Shown here piece by piece: positions 36,454 through 43,837 of a stretch of DNA of 47,828 nucleotides. The position numbers and the translations under genes were made by a program. The notes under the pieces are model-generated. The model was given only the letters and a program-made list of their open reading frames with translations. It made no database searches and was not told where the DNA came from. Origin of the DNA: an uncultured Rhodothermaceae bacterium (GTDB lineage Bacteria; Bacteroidota; Rhodothermia; Rhodothermales; Salinibacteraceae); contig CAJXLX010000011.1 in the NCBI GenBank assembly GCA_913056335.1, positions 1 through 47,828 on the forward strand, given 5' to 3'. The first letter of the stretch is position 1; the number at the start of each line of letters is the position of its first letter.

Positions 36454-37290
36454 TTAGTGGGATGCGAAGGTATGTGCCGAAGCCGCATGATCGGATTCAG
36501 CATCTGCGCTGCGCTCGGCTACGATGAGCGGGCAGCCCTGCGTGGGGTGGTCGATCACGCACACGGCACAGCCAAACACGGACTGTACGGCGGGTGGCGT
36601 GAGCACCTCAGCAGGCGCGCCGCTCTGATACACCTGTCCGTCGCGCAGCATCACAACCTGGTCGGCGTACTGAGCAGCCAGGTTCAGGTCGTGCAAGATC
36701 GCCAGCACACCGACTCCGTCATGCGCGCGCTGCGCTGCGGTGGTGAGCACGCGATGCTGGTGCGCCAGGTCGAGGCTGGCAGTGGGTTCGTCAAGCAAAA
36801 GGTAGCGATGGCCCGAGGCGGGCCGCGTCCAGATCTGCGCCAGGGCGCGCGCCAGTTGCACCCGCTGCTGCTCGCCCCCAGAGAGCGTCGGGAACGAGCG
36901 CTCGGCGAAGTCGGCGAGTCCGACTGCGGCGAGTGCAGATTCAGCAATCTGCCAGTCACGGGCGGTTTCGGCGCCGTTCAGGTGCGGGGTGCGCCCCATG
37001 AGCACCACTTGCAGGACCGGAAACGCAAACCGCAGATGCGACTGCTGGGCCAGCACCGCCCGGCGGCGCGCCACCTCGCGGTTCGAGCACGCCGCAAGCG
37101 GCTGGCCATCCATCGACACGGTACCCGTGCTGGGCGTAAGCTCGCCACTGGCTACGCGGAGCGCGGTGGTTTTGCCTGCACCGTTGGGACCCACCACTGC
37201 GGTGAGCGTACCCGGCTGCACGGTCAGGTCAACCTGGTGGATGAGCGTGGATGGGCCCATCTGTACGGTAATGTCGGATAACGAAAGCAT
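36454..37290 (-). CDS. hmuV: Heme ABC transporter ATP-binding protein
   Basis: ATPase of 278 residues that powers heme import through the inner membrane with HmuU and HmuT. Walker [11 protein letters not shown]-loop LAQQSHL, signature [15 protein letters not shown], Walker [13 protein letters not shown] and the switch His in ILHDLNLAA are all present. A GHR insertion before Walker B and an extended C-terminal tail of about 25 residues are slightly unusual. Unlike most heme loci, the gene is separated from hmuU by 360 bases packed with palindromes, so its expression may differ from hmuU. Confidence 0.93.
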   Translation of the reverse strand: MLSLSDITVQMGPSTLIHQVDLTVQPGTLTAVVGPNGAGKTTALRVASGELTPSTGTVSMDGQPLAACSNREVARRRAVLAQQSHLRFAFPVLQVVLMGRTPHLNGAETARDWQIAESALAAVGLADFAERSFPTLSGGEQQRVQLARALAQIWTRPASGHRYLLLDEPTASLDLAHQHRVLTTAAQRAHDGVGVLAILHDLNLAAQYADQVVMLRDGQVYQSGAPAEVLTPPAVQSVFGCAVCVIDHPTQGCPLIVAERSADAESDHAASAHTFASH

Positions 37291-37400
37291 GTCGAATCCA
37301 CACGGGTAATTTGTTGAGAACAGGCGAACGGGGATCGTTCGCTCCAGCGAGTACCGCCCGGGATATCCGCGTTGCTCCTGATCCCGGGCTAAGGGAACCC

Positions 37401-37428
37401 ATAGCCGGGGACCGCTTGCGTCCCCGGC
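37401..37428 (+). repeat. REP-like palindrome, copy 1
   Basis: ATAG head followed by GCCGGGGAC-cgcttgc-GTCCCCGGC: perfect 9-base arms, 7-base loop. Same orientation as copies 2 and 4; the head deviates from GTAG by one base. Confidence 0.75.
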
Positions 37429-37525
37429 GATCTTCGTACCGAATGCTATGCACCCGTCTCATTCCTTGCGGTGGCGCGCTGACCAGATCCAGCGGCGGAC
37501 CGCTGGACACAGGGAGAAATTGGTA

Positions 37526-37604
37526 GCGGTTCAACGCTAAGTGATGGAGGCAGTATGTCAGTAGCCGGAGACTGGGAGCACCGCCCGGTGCGAACGTCTC
37601 CGGC
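37526..37604 (+). repeat. Long intergenic repeat A, containing REP-like palindrome copy 2
   Basis: The first 54 bases match repeat B (from 42892) without gaps: both begin GCGGTTCAA, share GCTAAGTGAT, and reach GTAGCCGGAGACTGG. The REP-like unit is GTAG at 37561, then GCCGGAGAC and GTCTCCGGC arms around a 23-base loop with its own GCACC-gccc-GGTGC hairpin. Weaker similarity continues past 37604 up to the hmuU stop codon. Confidence 0.75.
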
Positions 37605-37650
37605 GGGGGCCAACAGGAACCCATTCGCTCCAAGAAGAAAGCTCTGTCTA

Positions 37651-38808
37651 TCACAGCGTGTACCCCACGCCGCGCTTGCGATCGCGCAGCAGGAGCCACA
37701 GGAAAAACGGCGCGCCCAGGAGTGCGGTTACGATGCCCAGCGGAAGCTCGGCGGGCGCCACAATGGTGCGCGACAGCAGATCTGCCCCCAGCAGCAACGC
37801 GCCGCCCAGCAGCGCCGAGCCGGGGATGAGCACGCGGTGGTCCGGGCCCACCGCCAGTCGCAGCAGGTGCGGCACCACCAGTCCCACGAACCCGATGACG
37901 CCACTCACCGCCACCGCCGCGCCCACGACGAACGCGGCCAGCGCAATCACCCGCTTCTTGATGCGCTCGGTGTCGATGCCCAGATGCATCGCCTCGCCCT
38001 CGCCCAACAGCATCGCATTCAGCGGACGCGCCATAAACGGCGCGGTGAGCACCCCGCCCAGCAGGCACGGCCCCACCACCGCCAGCTGACTCCAGGTGGC
38101 CCCGCCCAGACTGCCGAGCGTCCAAAACGTAAGGTCGCGCAGCTGGTCGTCGTCGGCCACGAAGATCATCAGTCCGGTGCCTGCCCCCGCCAGTGCGTTG
38201 ATGGCAATGCCAGCCAGTAGCATCGTCGCCACCGAGGTGCGTCCGCCGCTCGTAGCCAGCTGGTACACCACCACTGTGGCTGCTACGCCGCCCGCGAAGG
38301 CCGCAATGGGAAGCAGAAACACGCCCAGCCACGCGGCCCACGCGCCAAACACGGTCGCGCCCAGCACAATCGTAATCACAGCGGCCAGTGCGGCTCCACT
38401 CGACACGCCAATCAGGCTCGGATCGGCCAGCGGATTCCGGAACAGCCCCTGCATCACCGCACCCGCCACGGCGAGTCCGCTCCCCACGCCAATGGCCATC
38501 AGCACACGGGGCAACCGAATCGCGGTGAGCACCAACGCCTGTTGCCGCTCGAATGCCCACGGTAGCGACACACCCACGCGATCCGCCAGAATGGCAAGCA
38601 CCTGCCCCAGCGTCATCTCCACCGCGCCGATGGCCAGGCTCGCGCCGGTCGCGCCCAGCAGGAGCAGCACGAGTCCGCCCAGCACCAGACGCGCCTTCTG
38701 CTGGTGCTGCTGACGTATCAGGCCGGGTTTGGGACCGTCAGGGCTGGATGCGGTGCCTGTGTTGGCAGCGGTTGAATTCGAAGCCGGTGCGTCAGCAGTT
38801 GTGGGCAT
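37651..38808 (-). CDS. hmuU: Heme ABC transporter permease, FecCD family
   Basis: Inner-membrane permease of 385 residues with about ten hydrophobic helices (for example VLGGLVLLLLGATGASLAIG near 42-61). FecCD hallmarks are RLPRVLMAIGVGSGLAVAG, MQGLFRNPLADPSLIGVSSG, FWTLGSLGGATW and the GFVGLVVPHLLRLAVGPDHR segment that contacts the ATPase. The N-terminal 35 residues are a hydrophilic, low-complexity extension. It begins 21 bases after the hmuT stop and works with HmuT and HmuV to import heme. Confidence 0.93.
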   Translation of the reverse strand: MPTTADAPASNSTAANTGTASSPDGPKPGLIRQQHQQKARLVLGGLVLLLLGATGASLAIGAVEMTLGQVLAILADRVGVSLPWAFERQQALVLTAIRLPRVLMAIGVGSGLAVAGAVMQGLFRNPLADPSLIGVSSGAALAAVITIVLGATVFGAWAAWLGVFLLPIAAFAGGVAATVVVYQLATSGGRTSVATMLLAGIAINALAGAGTGLMIFVADDDQLRDLTFWTLGSLGGATWSQLAVVGPCLLGGVLTAPFMARPLNAMLLGEGEAMHLGIDTERIKKRVIALAAFVVGAAVAVSGVIGFVGLVVPHLLRLAVGPDHRVLIPGSALLGGALLLGADLLSRTIVAPAELPLGIVTALLGAPFFLWLLLRDRKRGVGYTL

Positions 38809-38829
38809 AGCAGAGTTGGGCGGATGCGG

Positions 38830-39717
38830 TTACTGCGCGGCAGAGGCGGAGGCTGCCTCCAGTTCGGGATGCAGTTGCTCGGTGAGCGTACGCACGGCGG
38901 TGCCCAGGCGCGGGCCGAAGCCGAGCATGAGCAGGTCGTCCATCGCCACGATGCGCCGGTTTTCGCCTGCGGGCGTCAGTTCGATGCCGGGCTGCTCCAG
39001 CACGCCTTCCACGCCGCCTACGCTGTCGAGGCCACGCGTGAGCATGAGGATCACGTCGGGCGCGGCTTCGACCACCGCTTCGGCGGTGAGCGGCTTGAAT
39101 CCGTCGATGCCGGTGAGTGCGTTCTCGGCTCCCGCCAGTTCGATCATCGCCTCGGCCGAGGTGCCCGATCCGGCTACATTCATCGTGCCGCTGCCTCGCG
39201 CGTAGATGAACAGCACGCGTGGCGTGGAATCGGCGTCTTCACGAAGCGCACGGGCGTCTTCAAGCTCGCGCTCCATGTCTGCAATGAGTTCAGCCCCCGC
39301 ATCCACGCGACCCAGAAGTTTAGCCACGCGGCGGATTTTCTGCTTTGCGCCTTCGACGGTGGGCTCGTCGGCGATTGTCTCAACGCGCACGTCGGCGCTG
39401 CGCAGTTGGTCGAGCACAGCGGGCGGACCGGTGCCTTCGAGTGCCAAGATCAGGTTCGGGTTGAGCGAGAGCACGCCCTCTGCCGAGAGCTGGCGGTAGT
39501 AGCCAACGTCGGGCTTCTCGGTGGCGGATTCGGGGTATACGCTGGAGGCGTCGACGCCTACCACGCGCTCCCCTTCACCCAGCGCGTACACGATTTCGGT
39601 GACGGAGCCGCCCAGCGGCAGGATGCGATCGGCCCCGGTGTCTTGGGCCGTAGCGGATAGCACACTGCCCAGTAAAAGCAGCGCGATGCCGAGTATGAAT
39701 AACGGGATGCGTTGCAT
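38830..39717 (-). CDS. hmuT: Periplasmic heme-binding protein
   Basis: Substrate-binding protein of 295 residues in the class III (vitamin B12/heme) fold. The signal peptide is MQRIPLFILGIALLLLGSV, with cleavage near TAQD. The mature start RILPLGGSVTEIVYALGEGERVVGVD is typical, as are YPESATEKPDVGYYRQLS and NLILALEGTGPPAVLDQLR. The Tyr of the VGYYRQ segment is a plausible heme ligand by comparison with HmuT/ShuT, but this is inference. It delivers heme to HmuUV. Placed between the HmuY-like gene and hmuU. Confidence 0.9.
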   Translation of the reverse strand: MQRIPLFILGIALLLLGSVLSATAQDTGADRILPLGGSVTEIVYALGEGERVVGVDASSVYPESATEKPDVGYYRQLSAEGVLSLNPNLILALEGTGPPAVLDQLRSADVRVETIADEPTVEGAKQKIRRVAKLLGRVDAGAELIADMERELEDARALREDADSTPRVLFIYARGSGTMNVAGSGTSAEAMIELAGAENALTGIDGFKPLTAEAVVEAAPDVILMLTRGLDSVGGVEGVLEQPGIELTPAGENRRIVAMDDLLMLGFGPRLGTAVRTLTEQLHPELEAASASAAQ

Positions 39718-39781
39718 AATTGTGTGGCCTTATGATCAATGTGCTTATGAACTCGGGTCCGTGTACTGGTTCGAGGAAAAC

Positions 39782-39808
39782 GCCGGGGACGTGCCAGTCC
39801 CCGGCTAC
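39782..39808 (-). repeat. REP-like palindrome, copy 3 (inverted)
   Basis: Read on the minus strand: GTAG head, GCCGGGGAC-tggcac-GTCCCCGGC, 9-base perfect arms and a 6-base loop. It is inverted relative to the other three copies although all genes here share one strand. It lies in the gap between the HmuY-like gene and hmuT. Confidence 0.75.
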
Positions 39809-39843
39809 GGTACCTCGCTGTCCTGGCGCATCCGCTCTGCGTC

Positions 39844-40515
39844 TCACTCAAACGACGTCGACCCGTCGGTTTGCACCACGTAGTCGAAGGTGTAGTAGCG
39901 CGATGGGTGCGCCTCGCGATCGGCGGGCAGTTCCGGGGCGCCCTGGTAGTAGCTCTGGACGCGGATTTTGGCGTAGCCCTCGCCGTCGGCGGTGCGCACA
40001 ACAATCGTACGTCCAGGAACGGGGCGGACGTAATTCTGGCCGTTGCTGTTGTAGCTGTACCATCCGTTGCCCGAGCCGGTGGGAATGGCGAGGGCCTCTT
40101 CGGTGTCGGGCTGCAAGCGTTCTGTGTCTACCTCAACAACATCTCCGAAGGCGGCTTCGGCCACGTACGCCGCGCCGTTGCCCGGACCGCTCGTGCCGCC
40201 GTTGATGCGAATCGTGGTGCCTTGCAGCGCAATGTCCCACGCGGTCGAGTTGGAGTCGGCACGCGCCTCGGTGCCCGATTCGAGCACAATCTCATTATCA
40301 CGCAGGCTAAAGAACGTGTACTGGTTCAGGCCCTGCGGACGCCCGTTCTCGCCGACGGTAACGGTGGGATCAGCCGGCAGGTCTTCAACGGTTTGCACCT
40401 CCAGTTCTACCGTTTCTTCGGGTCCAATCGGGGTGCTGTCGTCATCGCAGGCGCTGAGCGTAATCAGCAGCGCTGCGGAAAGCAAGAGCGTGGTAAGTTG
40501 TGTGATCGTACGCAT
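39844..40515 (-). CDS. HmuY family heme-binding lipoprotein
   Basis: Lipoprotein of 223 residues: signal with LITLSAC (Cys23), acidic linker, then an all-beta domain of the HmuY family. Matching segments are NQYTFFSLRDNEIV, STAWDIALQGTTIRINGG, NGWYSYNSNGQNYVRPVPGRTIVVRT, and the end KIRVQSYYQGAPEL ... YYTFDYVVQ. HmuY of Porphyromonas takes heme from host proteins and passes it to the TonB receptor HmuR; here the gene directly follows the receptor gene. Heme ligands cannot be fixed from sequence alone, since family members use His, Met or Tyr. Outer-membrane location likely. Confidence 0.87.
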   Translation of the reverse strand: MRTITQLTTLLLSAALLITLSACDDDSTPIGPEETVELEVQTVEDLPADPTVTVGENGRPQGLNQYTFFSLRDNEIVLESGTEARADSNSTAWDIALQGTTIRINGGTSGPGNGAAYVAEAAFGDVVEVDTERLQPDTEEALAIPTGSGNGWYSYNSNGQNYVRPVPGRTIVVRTADGEGYAKIRVQSYYQGAPELPADREAHPSRYYTFDYVVQTDGSTSFE

Positions 40516-40573
40516 GAGTACTACAGGTAAGTGCTGTGAAACAAGTACGTTAGTGGGATGCGCAGGCTATATG

Positions 40574-42694
40574 CTATAACGCAGCGCGCAGTCCCACGAA
40601 CCAGGTGCGCCCAGAGAACTCGGGCGTGTACTGGGCATCGGTATAGTCAGTCAGGTTATTCGCGCCGACCTGGAGGTCGACCGTGTCGGCGAGTGTTTGG
40701 GTGAGCGTGAGATCGAGTATGGCATGGCTCGGAGCGTACTCGGCGTCGGTATCTACAATGCCGTTGCCGTTCACATCCGAGAAGCCGTAGCGGCTGCGGT
40801 AGCGTCCACGTACCGAGGCCGTGAAGCCTGCAGATTCAGCCCGCGCCATAAAACGAACGGTGGCCCGATGCCGCGACCGGCCTCGCAATCCGGCATAGTC
40901 GCTGACCGGCACCGCTACATCGCGCCCGGCGTCCGTCCGCCGAAAGATGCGCCCGGCCTCCAGTTGGTCGAGCACGGCGCGGTCTTTGGCTTTGAGATAG
41001 GTGTAGCTGACGGCGGCGTCGAGCGCCGGGTGTGGCTGCCACGACAGTTCGGCTTCAAGGCCCTGCGTAAAGACGCGTCCGCGATTGAAGTAGGTAAAGA
41101 CTTGCTGACCGTTCGTCTTGCGCGCTACCGGCTGCGTGTCGATGAGATCGCGCACTTCGTTGTGATAGAGATTGGCATCGAGCGTGAGCGCGGCAGGCAG
41201 GTCCACCCGCACCCCGACGTTGTAGGAAACCGAGCGCTCCGCATCCATCGCGCCGCCCAGCGTAGATGGATCCTGCAGGAGGGCGGCGATTTCGTTGTTC
41301 GCATCCAGACTGTCGAGTCCGCCGCGCACCTCTTCGGCGCCAAACACGCTGTATCCGGCCTGCGCATTGGTGAAGTTGAGGTACAACTGCCGGAAGGCGG
41401 GGGCTTTGTATCCGCTCCCCACCGAGGCCCGCACCCGCAGTCCGTTTAGCGGACGCACGAGCGCGGCCAGCTTTGGACTGATACGCGTGGCGTAATCGCT
41501 GTGGGCATCCAGGCGCGCACTTGGCACCAGATCAAGCCAGTCTGCGGGTGTCCATTCGTCTTGCACGAAGACAAACCCGCCGGTGCGGTGGCCGGTCACG
41601 CGGTCGGCATCGACCGATTCGCGGATGTACCCAGCGCCCACGGTGGCCAGATGCGTATCCCCCCACGCGGTCTGAAGCTGCGCCTCGCCCTTGCGATAGC
41701 GCTGGTTGAAGCGCGAATTGTTGAGACGAAGCCCGTCATTCTGACCCACAAGGCGTATTTCCGTGCGGTAGCCCGAAGCCACTGCGCTAAGCTCCAGCGT
41801 GGTGCCCGGACGCAGCGTGTGGGTGAGGGTTGGCGCAAGGCTCCAGTCGGTCTGCTCTCCAGTGCTATCGAAGCGCTGCGTGTCGTTGCCTTGCATCTGG
41901 GTGATGCGCGACTGATCTTCGCGGGCCAAGCGACCGCGCACCTCCAGATCGGTGTCGGTGCTGAGCGCGTATCCGAGCGTGCTGCGCGCCACATAGTTCG
42001 TAAACGATGGCGTTGTGGGCGTAGCGCTGGATGTGAGGGTATAGCCATCCGAAGCGTAGCGGCTCACAAACGCCTTGCCCCGCCATGCACCCTCGGCCCC
42101 GGCCACCCGCACCGATGCATCCGACGTGTTGTGCGTGCCGTACTGAGCACGCACCTCTCCTTGAAGGCCATCTTCCGGGTCCTGCGTAATGACATTCACC
42201 ACACCCGCCAGCGCCTCGCTCCCGTAGAGCGACGACGACGGTCCGCGCACCACCTCCACCTGCTGCACATCGGCCACCGTAATGCGATCCAGGCTCAGCG
42301 TGCCCGCCGTGCGCCCAATCACCGGCTCGCCATCAATCAGGATGAGCGTGTAGTCGGCATCGAAGCCCTGCACCTGCACGCCCGCGCCGTGGTCATAATT
42401 CAGCTGGATGCCCGGCTGCTCGGCCAGAAGATCGGACAAGCGGCGCACCCCACGGGCTTCAATCTCGCCCGCATCAATCACACTCGTCGGCACAGGCACC
42501 TGCCCCAGCCGCTTCTGACTGCGCGTGGCCGTCACCACCACGCGCTCCAGTTCCACCGGCGTGCCCCAGGCCGTGGTGTCGGCGCGCGATGTATCGGGCG
42601 ATACGTCGGAAACCGACTGCGCATGCGCGCCGCTTGCACACAGCGCAGCCATTGCCAATCCTGAGATTACCAGCGTCCAGCGGGTGTCTCGCAT
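40574..42694 (-). CDS. hmuR: TonB-dependent heme receptor, HmuR-like
   Basis: Outer-membrane receptor of 706 residues: signal peptide ending SGAHAQ (near 26), a TonB box region with VVVTATRSQKRLGQVP, a plug domain (LSDLLAEQPGIQLN, ILIDGEPVIGR, VVRGPSSSLYGSEALAGVVNVIT), and a 22-strand barrel ending FVGLRAAL. ATG 42694 places the signal peptide correctly. As first gene of the heme operon, next to the HmuY-like lipoprotein, heme is the most likely substrate, but the exact ligand cannot be proved from sequence. An iron-type operator palindrome lies 12-32 bases before the start. Confidence 0.9.
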   Translation of the reverse strand: MRDTRWTLVISGLAMAALCASGAHAQSVSDVSPDTSRADTTAWGTPVELERVVVTATRSQKRLGQVPVPTSVIDAGEIEARGVRRLSDLLAEQPGIQLNYDHGAGVQVQGFDADYTLILIDGEPVIGRTAGTLSLDRITVADVQQVEVVRGPSSSLYGSEALAGVVNVITQDPEDGLQGEVRAQYGTHNTSDASVRVAGAEGAWRGKAFVSRYASDGYTLTSSATPTTPSFTNYVARSTLGYALSTDTDLEVRGRLAREDQSRITQMQGNDTQRFDSTGEQTDWSLAPTLTHTLRPGTTLELSAVASGYRTEIRLVGQNDGLRLNNSRFNQRYRKGEAQLQTAWGDTHLATVGAGYIRESVDADRVTGHRTGGFVFVQDEWTPADWLDLVPSARLDAHSDYATRISPKLAALVRPLNGLRVRASVGSGYKAPAFRQLYLNFTNAQAGYSVFGAEEVRGGLDSLDANNEIAALLQDPSTLGGAMDAERSVSYNVGVRVDLPAALTLDANLYHNEVRDLIDTQPVARKTNGQQVFTYFNRGRVFTQGLEAELSWQPHPALDAAVSYTYLKAKDRAVLDQLEAGRIFRRTDAGRDVAVPVSDYAGLRGRSRHRATVRFMARAESAGFTASVRGRYRSRYGFSDVNGNGIVDTDAEYAPSHAILDLTLTQTLADTVDLQVGANNLTDYTDAQYTPEFSGRTWFVGLRAAL

Positions 42695-42705
42695 CTCACT
42701 ATTCT

Positions 42706-42726
42706 TATTTAGACCGTTTCTAAATA
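42706..42726 (-). promoter_or_regulatory. Iron-responsive-type operator, receptor gene
   Basis: Perfect palindrome TATTTAGA-ccgtt-TCTAAATA just upstream of the receptor ATG, overlapping the likely promoter/leader. A second small palindrome ATAGC-aata-GCTAT adjoins it (42724-42737). The arms resemble the TTTAGAA-N3-TTCTAAA box bound by the Fur-family regulator Irr; which regulator acts here is unknown. Confidence 0.6.
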
Positions 42727-42891
42727 GCAATAGCTATGGTAGCGGATGTGCGGCTCTGATGCAAGGAGCGAGGTGCGACTCAACTCACAAGATTGCGTGA
42801 ATGATGCCGTTTGTCAGAGCCCTTGGAGACGGAGAGCCGTCGTTGTACACCGCTTGGTGGCGCTGCCTCGGCAGAGACTGAAAATAGAGGT

Positions 42892-43028
42892 GCGGTTCAA
42901 TGCTAAGTGATAGAAGGAATGGATCTGTAGCCGGAGACTGGAAGCGTCTCCGGCACGGACGTATCCGGCGGAGGCAAACGGAGGACCGTTCGCCTCCGCA
43001 GAAGTTTTATCACGAGAGCTATCACTTA
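42892..43028 (+). repeat. Long intergenic repeat B, containing REP-like palindrome copy 4
   Basis: Its first 54 bases match repeat A (37526 onward). The REP-like unit is GTAG at 42927, then GCCGGAGAC-tggaagc-GTCTCCGGC (42930-42954). A second long hairpin follows at 42968-42999 (GCGGAGGC/GCCTCCGC outside, AACGG/CCGTT inside). An outer perfect stem TAAGTGATAG (42904-42913) / CTATCACTTA (43019-43028) encloses both, giving a folded multibranch unit. Confidence 0.75.
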
Positions 43029-43043
43029 ACGTCTATCTACTAC

Positions 43044-43090
43044 CAAAATAAAACGTCCAGGCAACCCGTGTAAAGGCTCACCTGGACGTT
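43044..43090 (-). terminator. Terminator of the P19-like gene
   Basis: Perfect stem AACGTCCAGG (43052-43061) / CCTGGACGTT (43081-43090), 19-base loop, followed on the minus strand by TTTATTTT. It separates the P19-like gene from the receptor operon. Confidence 0.8.
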
Positions 43091-43138
43091 ATTTGTCACC
43101 TCCTATCCGCATGTCGATTTCGAATCCTCAATCTTACA

Positions 43139-43714
43139 CTACCGCCGCGTAGCCGCTGCAATCTCCTCGAAGTCAAGCCCCTCGAAGGTGAACGACTGCG
43201 CCTCAAAGAGCGGCGTGCCGTGCGCATCGCGCCAGCTTTTGTGGAACGCCAGCTCGGTCTCCTGGGGCGGATGCACGTCGAACGTAACCGTGTATGCGTC
43301 GGTGGGTGAACCAGGGAGCGACACGTTACGGGCGTAGTGCATCGCATCGCCGAGCGTGACGTGCGGAATAAGCGAGACGGTTTCGGTATCGCCCGTGGAC
43401 TCGTTGGTGATGGTCGCGAAGAAGTGGAGATACGCGACGAATCCGCCCCGCGTTGTGCCCTCGGGGATGTCTATGCTCTCGTCGGTTGCCCAGGTGGTGA
43501 GCACCTCCAGGTGCACATCGGTTTTGTCTTCAGCCAGGTTCTGGTCGTGCGGCGTTACGTCGTCTTTCGGTGCGCCCTCAAACACAAGCTGAATGCCGGG
43601 CTCGATGACCTCTTCGCCGATGATCATCTCCTGGGCCTGTACAGGAACGCTCATGAGCATGATAAGCACGAGGGATGCGCAGAGTGTTTGCACAGCAGTA
43701 GGCAGATGTCTCAT
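43139..43714 (-). CDS. P19/Tp34-type periplasmic iron-binding protein
   Basis: Protein of 191 residues with a signal peptide (LVLIMLMSVPVQAQ, cut near 28). The mature sequence follows the Tp34/P19 iron transport family: MIIGEEVIEPGIQLVF, then DVHLEVLTTWATDE, a GGFVAYLHFFATITNEST strand pair, and LGDAMHYARNVSLPG. Candidate metal ligands by analogy with Campylobacter P19 are His68, His118 or Met125, His126 and His158. Family members bind copper/iron and assist iron uptake, usually with an FTR1 permease, which is absent here. Transcribed alone with its own terminator and an iron-type operator 52 bases upstream. Confidence 0.72.
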   Translation of the reverse strand: MRHLPTAVQTLCASLVLIMLMSVPVQAQEMIIGEEVIEPGIQLVFEGAPKDDVTPHDQNLAEDKTDVHLEVLTTWATDESIDIPEGTTRGGFVAYLHFFATITNESTGDTETVSLIPHVTLGDAMHYARNVSLPGSPTDAYTVTFDVHPPQETELAFHKSWRDAHGTPLFEAQSFTFEGLDFEEIAAATRR

Positions 43715-43765
43715 AGGTCAGGTACGGATCGAGTGATAGCAGACAAATTCAGGAGCGACTACAGT

Positions 43766-43786
43766 TGTTTAGACAAGGTATAAATA
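43766..43786 (-). promoter_or_regulatory. Iron-responsive-type operator, P19-like gene
   Basis: TGTTTAGA-caagg-TATAAATA matches the receptor operator at 14 of 16 arm positions with the same 5-base spacer. It lies 52-72 bases upstream of the P19-like start, where a promoter would be expected. Confidence 0.5.
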
Positions 43787-43837
43787 GACAGGATGCACCG
43801 ATCGATGCAAGCGCATGCGTACAGCTTCCGCAGGTCT

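Larger units (their letters stand above)
37291..37650 (-). other. Palindrome-rich gap between hmuU and hmuV
   Basis: This 360-base gap inside the heme operon has no gene but at least five inverted repeats: GCGAACG/CGTTCGC (37324-37342), CCCGGGAT/ATCCCGGG (37357-37388), the REP-like unit at 37401-37428, CCAGCGG/CCGCTGG (37489-37506) and the REP-like unit at 37561-37604 with a nested GCACC/GGTGC hairpin. As RNA it would be heavily folded. Confidence 0.7.

Noticed and set aside
37229-38560. Open frame of about 443 codons overlapping hmuU and the palindrome gap
   Set aside because: Frame-shifted shadow of the FecCD permease, with Gly/Arg-rich nonsense composition.
36449-40563. Shared 14-mer CGCATCCCACTAAC after hmuV and after the receptor gene
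   Set aside because: In a window of this size several 14-base matches are expected by chance, and the flanks do not match.
42892-43028. Cobalamin riboswitch suggested by AGCCGGAGACTGG resembling a B12 box
   Set aside because: The rest of the cobalamin consensus is absent, the unit recurs elsewhere in both orientations, and it is on the wrong strand relative to the receptor gene.
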